Virus record (IMG/VR): IMGVR_UViG_3300044675_001844
Location: 1-42,062 of that record
Direction: 5' to 3' (one strand)
Source: a virus
DNA length: 42,062 bases
The position numbers and the translations under genes were made by a program. The notes below the pieces were generated by a model. It worked only from the letters and a program-made list of their open reading frames with translations, was not told the DNA's origin and ran no database searches. Shown here piece after piece: positions 37,207-42,062 of the stretch; positions within the stretch are counted from its first letter, which is position 1; each line of letters starts with the position of its first letter.

Positions 37207-39611
37207 GCTACACCACATGGGACTGCGAGACTACAACCAAGACTAGCTTTAAGCGTAAGGCTAATCCATTCGATCAAGATAACTGGGTGGTGACACATGC
37301 ATATAAAAACAAAGGCAAATCTATTACTGAACATCGGTTTGGCAGCAACCGTCCTAGCGCTGGTTGGCTCGCTCCTGTTCTTAAAGATACTCGACTGCTC
37401 GTTGGGTTCAACATCAAGTTCGACCTGCTCCATGCTCTGCAAGATACCGACAACCTAGCCCTATGGATGGACTACGTTGCTAACGGTGGCAACGTGTGGG
37501 ACTGCCAGCTAGCTGAGTACCTGCTCAATGGCATGGGCCAGAAAGATCAGATGCTCAGCCTCGACGAAGTATCGCCGCGCTATGGTGGCAACGTCAAGGT
37601 AGATGAGGTCAAGGCTTTATGGAAAGCTGGCGTTAACACCCATGAGATTGAACCATCATTGCTTACTCGCTACCTGTGTGGTGGCAACAACGAGCAGGGC
37701 GTGTGGGAAGATGGCGACATAGGCAACACCGAGAAGGTAGCGCTAGGTCAGATCGCTAGGGCCAGAGCATGCGGTCAACTCAACAGCATCCTACTCAACA
37801 TGGGTGCGCTACTGTTCACAGTAGAGGCTGAGCGCAACGGCATGTACGTTGACAAGGCCAAGGGCATGACGCTGGCTGCTGAACTAGAGGCCAAGGTGCA
37901 AGAGCTAAGCGCTGGCTTGGCACAGTACCTGCCTACTGATCTGCCCTTCGACTTTAACTGGGGTAGCCCAGTGCAGCGGAGTGCTTTGTTCTTTGGTGGT
38001 ACCGTTCAGTATGACTGCCGAGAGTATGACCTTAAGGATGGCACGACTACATGGGATGCGCCGCAGATAGGAAGCCACCCTTATGGCAACAGCCCCTACG
38101 CTTTTGCCCAGCAAGACCGGCAAGGCTGGCTGCTAGAAGACGGTAGCGTTACCTTTGTTAACCCATTCGATGCGCCAGATACCTCCAGCTACTCCCAGTT
38201 TAAGGGAGGCAAGAATGCTGGCGAGTACAAGACCAAGAAGGTCAAGGTTGACGACTACGCCAAGCCCAAGGGCAGGGTAGTCAAGCGGCCTTACGAGTTC
38301 AAGGGCTACACCAAACCCAAGCGGGCATGGCAAGGCTCCGACCCCGGCGTGTGGAGTACAGCCAGCGCAGTGATCGAAGAGCTAGCTAACAGTGGTGTTC
38401 CGTTCCTGAAAGCATACGCCGAACTAATGGCGATGACCAAGGACTTAGGCACGTACTACTACCGCAAAGATGAGGACGGTGCAGAGTCAGGCATGCTTAC
38501 GTTGGTGAACGACGAGGGCTTTATTCACCACATGCTGAATATGTGCAGCACTGTGACTGCCCGCCTTAGCTCAAGCAATCCGAACTTGCAGAACATTCCG
38601 AAGGGCAACAAGTCCGACGTTAAGACTCTGTTCGTGTCGCGCTTCTCTGACGGCAAGATCATTCAGTCTGACTTTAGTTCACTTGAGGTTTATGTGCAGG
38701 CTGTGCTTACCCAGTGTAAGCAATTGATTGCTGACCTTAAGAGCGGCCTTGATCTCCACGTAGTACGGCTGGCTAGCAAGGAGCACATGGAATACCAAGA
38801 GGTGTTCAACCTGTGCAAAGGCTACGTCGATACCAATGGTGTGCACCACGCACCTGTCAAGGAGTGGGACTACAAGCGTACTAAGGCCAAGGTGTTCAGC
38901 TTTCAGCGAGCATATGGTGCGGGTACTAAGAAGATCGCTAGCTCTACTGGTATGCCAGAGGAAGAGGTGCAGGCACTGAGCGATGCAGAAGACGCACGGT
39001 ATCCTGAGATACCCCAATACTACGCAGACATTACGGCTGTGATTAAGGGGAATCGAAAGCCCGCTCGTCACATACAGCACCCTGAGTTCCCCGGCGTTGT
39101 GTGTAACATAGGCGAGAGCGCGTACCGCACACCTGACGGCAAGCTCTACACTTACACCGAGCAGGCTAGCCCTGAGTACCTAGTCAAGCGGGGCATAACT
39201 GCTAGCTTCTCGCCTACCGAGATTCGCAACTACGTTGTGCAAGGTGCTGGCGGCGAGTGGGCCAAGGCCGCTATGTGGCTAAGCGTCCGTGCCTTCTATG
39301 CCCGCAAGAACTTCGGGGGCCGAGGCTTGCTAGTCAATCAGGTGCACGATGCTGAGTACGCTGATGCTGCACCAGAGGTAGCCTTTGAGGTAGCCTGCCT
39401 ACTCCATGCCTGCATGGAAGCAGCAAGCGATTTCATGGAGTGGTGGTTCAAGTGGCCTATACCTGTGCCTGTACCTAGCGACACTAGCTGGGGTGCAAGC
39501 ATGATGGACGAAGACCGCATCGACGGACTCAAAGAACATGCAGCTAAGCTGCGTATCGAACTGCGTCAGCAGTATATGCAAGGCTATGTGCCGAGCTATC
39601 TTAAGGAGTGA
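37203..39611 (+). CDS. Family A DNA polymerase with 3'-5' proofreading (802 aa)
   Basis: Replicative polymerase, T7 gp5-like. Exonuclease motifs: WDCETT (D7, E9) and FNIKFD (D74). Polymerase motifs: SDFSSLEVY (D490, E495; motif A), KVFSFQRAYGAG (motif B) and QVHDAEY (D716; motif C). TARLSSSNPNLQNIP near 455 is the usual template-binding stretch. Residues 285-380 contain an inserted Lys/Tyr/Gly-rich segment that may be the thumb/processivity region. No obvious second exonuclease defect. It overlaps the small zinc-finger ORF at its start. Confidence 0.96.
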   Translation: MSYTTWDCETTTKTSFKRKANPFDQDNWVVTHAYKNKGKSITEHRFGSNRPSAGWLAPVLKDTRLLVGFNIKFDLLHALQDTDNLALWMDYVANGGNVWDCQLAEYLLNGMGQKDQMLSLDEVSPRYGGNVKVDEVKALWKAGVNTHEIEPSLLTRYLCGGNNEQGVWEDGDIGNTEKVALGQIARARACGQLNSILLNMGALLFTVEAERNGMYVDKAKGMTLAAELEAKVQELSAGLAQYLPTDLPFDFNWGSPVQRSALFFGGTVQYDCREYDLKDGTTTWDAPQIGSHPYGNSPYAFAQQDRQGWLLEDGSVTFVNPFDAPDTSSYSQFKGGKNAGEYKTKKVKVDDYAKPKGRVVKRPYEFKGYTKPKRAWQGSDPGVWSTASAVIEELANSGVPFLKAYAELMAMTKDLGTYYYRKDEDGAESGMLTLVNDEGFIHHMLNMCSTVTARLSSSNPNLQNIPKGNKSDVKTLFVSRFSDGKIIQSDFSSLEVYVQAVLTQCKQLIADLKSGLDLHVVRLASKEHMEYQEVFNLCKGYVDTNGVHHAPVKEWDYKRTKAKVFSFQRAYGAGTKKIASSTGMPEEEVQALSDAEDARYPEIPQYYADITAVIKGNRKPARHIQHPEFPGVVCNIGESAYRTPDGKLYTYTEQASPEYLVKRGITASFSPTEIRNYVVQGAGGEWAKAAMWLSVRAFYARKNFGGRGLLVNQVHDAEYADAAPEVAFEVACLLHACMEAASDFMEWWFKWPIPVPVPSDTSWGASMMDEDRIDGLKEHAAKLRIELRQQYMQGYVPSYLKE

Positions 39612-39613
39612 GT

Positions 39614-39796
39614 ATGTTTGGAATTTTAGAGAGCTTGGCGAAGGCCGCAGTCGGAGTAGTCGTGGCACCAGTTGCCGTGGTTGCTGATGTGGTCACGCTG
39701 GGCGGTACATTGGCCGACAAGAATGAACCCTACACTGCAACCGCAGTGAAAGAGGTTATGCAAAATCTGGCTAACGCCACCAACCCGAAAGATTAA
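39614..39796 (+). CDS. Small phage protein with hydrophobic Val-rich segment (60 aa)
   Basis: Residues 10-35 (AKAAVGVVVAPVAVVADVVT) form a hydrophobic, Ala/Val-rich stretch followed by LGGTLADKNEPYT and a helix. Near-identical small proteins recur across many phages without known function. I choose ATG 39614 because AAGGAG is well placed for it; a GTG at 39608 would be too close. Confidence 0.72.
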   Translation: MFGILESLAKAAVGVVVAPVAVVADVVTLGGTLADKNEPYTATAVKEVMQNLANATNPKD

Positions 39797-39801
39797 GAAA
39801 A

Positions 39802-39963
39802 ATGATTGACTTCTTTGTAGGTGAGCGCATAGCCCGTGCCATTAAAGGCGCGTGGTGCCTAGATGACCTTAATGGTCGATTAGGTGCCGTGGTAGTTGTG
39901 CTCTCAGTTGCTTCGGCATATTACAATGGCGCTAAGGCCATCATCAACTTCATAGTTAATTAA
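39802..39963 (+). CDS. Small membrane protein, hypothetical (53 aa)
   Basis: The ORF sits between two supported genes with short spacers. After MIDFFVGERIARAIKGAWCL comes a hydrophobic segment (LGAVVVVLSVASAYY), one probable transmembrane helix. Ribosome binding site is weak. Same opening residues (MIDF) as the following gene, probably coincidence. Confidence 0.55.
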   Translation: MIDFFVGERIARAIKGAWCLDDLNGRLGAVVVVLSVASAYYNGAKAIINFIVN

Positions 39964-39975
39964 GGAACACACAAT

Positions 39976-40842
39976 ATGATTGACTTCAAAGCACTAGGCG
40001 CTAAGGCAGTAGCCAATGGCGCAGACCAAACTAAATCAGTAGCAGGCGGTGGGGACTACACCCCACCAGCAGCAGGCCCCGGCCTTGCCCGCTTTGTGGG
40101 TTACGTTGAGATTGGCAAGCAAGCTGGCACCATGAAGGGCAAGCCCACACTCAAGGAAAAAGTGCTGCTAATTTTTGAACTCGTCGGCAAGCGCCATGCT
40201 GTAGCCGAGGGCGAGCAGCCTCATCGCATCACCATCGAAGAAACCTACAGCCTCAACGAGAAGGCTAACTTCTTCAAGCTCTTCCAACGTATGAACTACC
40301 GTCAAGATGCTCAGCACATTGTGCAGCTACTAGGAGAGGGCTACAAGGTAGAGGTAGTGCATGACAAGTGGACAGGCAAGGACGGTAAGGAACGCACTAG
40401 CGCTGTGCTGCGTAACGAAGCAGGCTACACTATTGCCCCTCCCCGCAAGGAAGACGAAGACTCCGAGACTGGCTGGGTCGATGTGGCGGTACCCGCAGCA
40501 CAGAGCAGCCTCCGTTGCTTCCTGTGGAACGAAGCCGACATGGCGCAGTGGGGTAGCCTCTTCATTGAGGGCGAGTACCCCGAGCGCAAGGATGACAAGG
40601 GCAACGTGACCGCCCCTGCCAAGAGTAAGAACGTATTGCAATCCCGAATCGTGCATGCTAAGAACTATCAGGGCTCGCCTATCCACACGCTGCTTGCAGC
40701 TAGCGGCGTGGCACTCGACTTGCCTGCACCGGGCGAAGACCCCGACAAGCGCGAAGATGAGGAAACTCCCGCAGCGCAGACACCTGCTACCCCGGCTGCT
40801 AAGGTAGCGTCAACCGATGACGCATTAGGCGGTATCGTATAA
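39976..40842 (+). CDS. Probable single-stranded DNA-binding protein (288 aa)
   Basis: A large beta-rich domain (residues 38-235) with ARFVGYVEIGKQ, EKVLLIFELVGKR and ITIEETYSLNEKANFFKLF matches the ssDNA-binding-like proteins found next to polymerase and exonuclease in phiKMV-like phages. It ends in an acidic, Pro/Ala-rich tail (GEDPDKREDEETP, then DDALGGIV), as expected for SSB C-termini that contact other replication proteins. AAGGA precedes the ATG. Function is by resemblance and position. Confidence 0.78.
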   Translation: MIDFKALGAKAVANGADQTKSVAGGGDYTPPAAGPGLARFVGYVEIGKQAGTMKGKPTLKEKVLLIFELVGKRHAVAEGEQPHRITIEETYSLNEKANFFKLFQRMNYRQDAQHIVQLLGEGYKVEVVHDKWTGKDGKERTSAVLRNEAGYTIAPPRKEDEDSETGWVDVAVPAAQSSLRCFLWNEADMAQWGSLFIEGEYPERKDDKGNVTAPAKSKNVLQSRIVHAKNYQGSPIHTLLAASGVALDLPAPGEDPDKREDEETPAAQTPATPAAKVASTDDALGGIV

Positions 40843-41924
40843 TGACCAACCCGTTTGCCAATGCGATAGCTAAGGTAGCGGGTGCCTCTCCTATGGCTCA
40901 GGGTTCAGTACCTGTAACACCGGGTCGTACACTCCTTGTCGACGGTGATGGGCTCGCCTATTACTGCGCAGGGAATGACGATACCAGTGCTGGAGAAGCA
41001 AGGGAGAGATTAGTCGATAAGGTCAAAGGGGCTATACGACAAGTAGGCGCGGAGAGTGCAACCATATTGCTTACTGCTAGCGGTAGCCACAAGGGCCATC
41101 GCTATGCCATAGCCCGAGTCAAGCCGTATCAAGCGCAGCGATCAGGTAGCCGTAGGCCCGCCAACTGGCAGGCGTTGCGAGACTATATGCTGTGTGCTAG
41201 CTTCCCGTTTGCTACTGAGGTATCCTTCGATGCAGAAGCCGATGACTTGTTTGGCTACTACGCATACAGTAACCCTAGTCAGACTGTGATCTACACACAA
41301 GACAAGGACATGCGTATGCTACCGGGAATGCACCTTGATTGGGTAAGCCACCGAGTGCACACGGTAGAATGGCAACAGCAAATGGACGGCTGGGTTACAG
41401 CACACGACAGTGAGTTCAACGGCAAGCAGTATGGGCCTAAGTGGTTCTGGTTGCAGATGCTGCAAGGCGACACAGCAGACAACATACCGGGACTACCCAA
41501 GTATTTGCCCAACCTGACTACGGTACTCAAGCCAGTTGGTGAGGTAACGGCGGCTAAGCTACTAGAAGGTGTGGCTTATAGCAAAGGCAACTATGCTATA
41601 GAAGTAGCACACTGGTATCGCACGTACTATCGCGAGCGGTGGCTAGTTGAAATGCTAGAGCAAGCCTGCCTGCTGTGGATGCGGCGAGTGCCCTCCAAGT
41701 GGGATGACTGCTTAGATGCCGGTGGGCCTATGCATAGCTTCAACGATGGTAGCCGGGAGTTCGCCGCAGCCTATACTGAGATTCATTCAAGAGTGAGACA
41801 AGCAGATGACATTAACAACGCGGCTCAAGGTGAGCGAAGTAGCGACAGTGCGGGAACGACTAGCTGCGAAGCAGGGGAACAGGTGCGCTCTGTGCCAGCT
41901 ACCCCTGACGAAGCCGGTACTTGA
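40842..41924 (+). CDS. 5'-3' exonuclease, T7 gp6/FEN-like (360 aa)
   Basis: This degrades host DNA, removes primers and acts in recombination. Metal-binding acidic motifs appear in order: LLVDGDG (D34, D36), DAEADDLFGY (E132, D134, D135), TQDKDMRM (D154, D156) and LQGDTADNIPG (D210, D213). The 28 residues before the first motif are an extension rich in Ala and Pro whose codons contain a candidate phage promoter. The last 119 bases overlap an endonuclease VII-like gene in another frame. Confidence 0.93.
   Translation: MTNPFANAIAKVAGASPMAQGSVPVTPGRTLLVDGDGLAYYCAGNDDTSAGEARERLVDKVKGAIRQVGAESATILLTASGSHKGHRYAIARVKPYQAQRSGSRRPANWQALRDYMLCASFPFATEVSFDAEADDLFGYYAYSNPSQTVIYTQDKDMRMLPGMHLDWVSHRVHTVEWQQQMDGWVTAHDSEFNGKQYGPKWFWLQMLQGDTADNIPGLPKYLPNLTTVLKPVGEVTAAKLLEGVAYSKGNYAIEVAHWYRTYYRERWLVEMLEQACLLWMRRVPSKWDDCLDAGGPMHSFNDGSREFAAAYTEIHSRVRQADDINNAAQGERSSDSAGTTSCEAGEQVRSVPATPDEAGT
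40905..40920 (+). promoter_or_regulatory. Candidate phage RNA polymerase promoter P5, inside the exonuclease gene
   Basis: TCAGTACCTGTAACAC, identical to promoter P3 (17 bases counting the preceding T), encodes residues 22-27 of the exonuclease. Transcripts from here would lack the exonuclease start and serve the nucleases, ligase and RNA polymerase downstream across the window join. Confidence 0.6.
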
Positions 41925-42062
41925 CCACGACCATACGACAGGGGCAGTGCGAGCTACCCTGCACAATGGCTGCAATGCGCTACTAGGCAAGCTCGAAAAT
42001 AACTACAAGCGTTACGGCGTTGTCAGCTTAGCTGCTTTTGCCAATGGCGTAGCTTCCTACCT
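41806..42062 (+). CDS. Endonuclease VII-like nuclease (first copy), 5' part cut by the window edge
   Basis: With 1-153 this forms a 125-residue protein. The core is CALCQLPLTKPVLDHDHTTG, then AVRATLHNGCN and LLGKLENNYKRYG. This is the compact endonuclease VII-type nuclease common in T7-like phages, with one zinc cysteine replaced by His (LHNGCN). It probably cleaves branched DNA. The ATG lies 119 bases inside the exonuclease gene. The sequence differs clearly from the second endonuclease VII-like gene at 211, so it is not a recent duplication. Confidence 0.87.
   Translation, partial: MTLTTRLKVSEVATVRERLAAKQGNRCALCQLPLTKPVLDHDHTTGAVRATLHNGCNALLGKLENNYKRYGVVSLAAFANGVASY
42031..42062. repeat. 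32-base overlap of the contig ends (right copy)
   Basis: Identical to bases 1-32; see the left copy. It lies within the endonuclease VII-like reading frame. Confidence 0.9.

Noticed and set aside
13021-39480. Further partial matches to the promoter motif (GTACCTG at 13021, 27038, 37518, 37922, 39469)
   Set aside because: They share only the GTACCT core, lie inside coding sequence and lack the flanking T[T/C]A and TA-N2-AC parts.
1-42062. Short terminal direct repeat as the natural genome end
   Set aside because: The 32-base repeat is inside an uninterrupted gene and is too short and badly placed for a T7-like terminal repeat; assembly overlap explains it.

Overview
The window is an essentially complete genome of a lytic T7-like podovirus (Autographiviridae, phiKMV-like layout) infecting a Gram-negative bacterium. 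Every confident gene is on the + strand. The single-subunit RNA polymerase gene sits directly before the structural genes, after DNA metabolism, as in phiKMV-type phages and unlike T7. Gram-negative infection is indicated by an Rz/Rz1 spanin pair and a signal-anchor (SAR) endolysin. There is no integrase, repressor or tRNA gene. The first 32 bases recur as the last 32, and an endonuclease VII gene is cut by the window edge and completed by the other edge. This is therefore a circularised assembly opened inside a gene. The physical ends more likely lie in the long gene-free stretch 27.7-29.15 kb.

Layout in functional order. (1) 27.7-29.15 kb is non-coding: a late terminator, a GC-rich palindromic stretch, a phage-type promoter, a five-copy ATAGGAC repeat array, several sigma70-like promoters with TACAAT -10 boxes, a perfect TGTGA-N6-TCACA site and a 14-bp inverted repeat. 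(2) 29.15-33.3 kb carries small early proteins of unknown function, interrupted by a 580-nt hairpin-dense gene-free segment (30280-30861). (3) 33.3 kb to the end and on through 0-5.6 kb is the replication and nucleotide block: primase, winged-helix protein, a RyR-domain protein, DnaB-like helicase, family A DNA polymerase, probable ssDNA-binding protein, 5'-3' exonuclease, two different endonuclease VII-like nucleases, an RNase H-fold exonuclease with a zinc ribbon, a dATP/dGTP diphosphohydrolase-like protein, ATP-dependent ligase and RNA polymerase. (4) 5.6-22.8 kb is virion morphogenesis: GNAT-like protein, gp7.3-like protein, portal, scaffold, major capsid, terminator, tail tubular proteins A and B, three internal virion proteins and tail fibre. 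(5) 22.8-27.7 kb is a membrane protein, holin, small and large terminase, an Ig-like (SwmB) protein, endolysin, a SprT-like metalloprotein, spanins and a small probable structural protein.

Regulation. Five copies of a 16-nt motif, T[T/C]AGTACCT[G/T]TA-N2-AC, lie at positions that suit promoters for the phage RNA polymerase: before the first post-polymerase gene, before the capsid gene, before the tail fibre, in the non-coding region, and inside the start of the exonuclease gene. The capsid promoter lies inside a 13-bp inverted repeat whose right arm overlaps the capsid ribosome binding site. Only read-through transcripts could therefore fold over that site. The most unusual material is this capsid leader, the hairpin-rich segment at 30.3-30.84 kb (ending in a cloverleaf-like element closed by a 13-bp stem), the ATAGGAC array, the paired metalloprotease-like motifs (internal virion protein and lysis cassette), and a strong excess of the hexamer GCTAGC.
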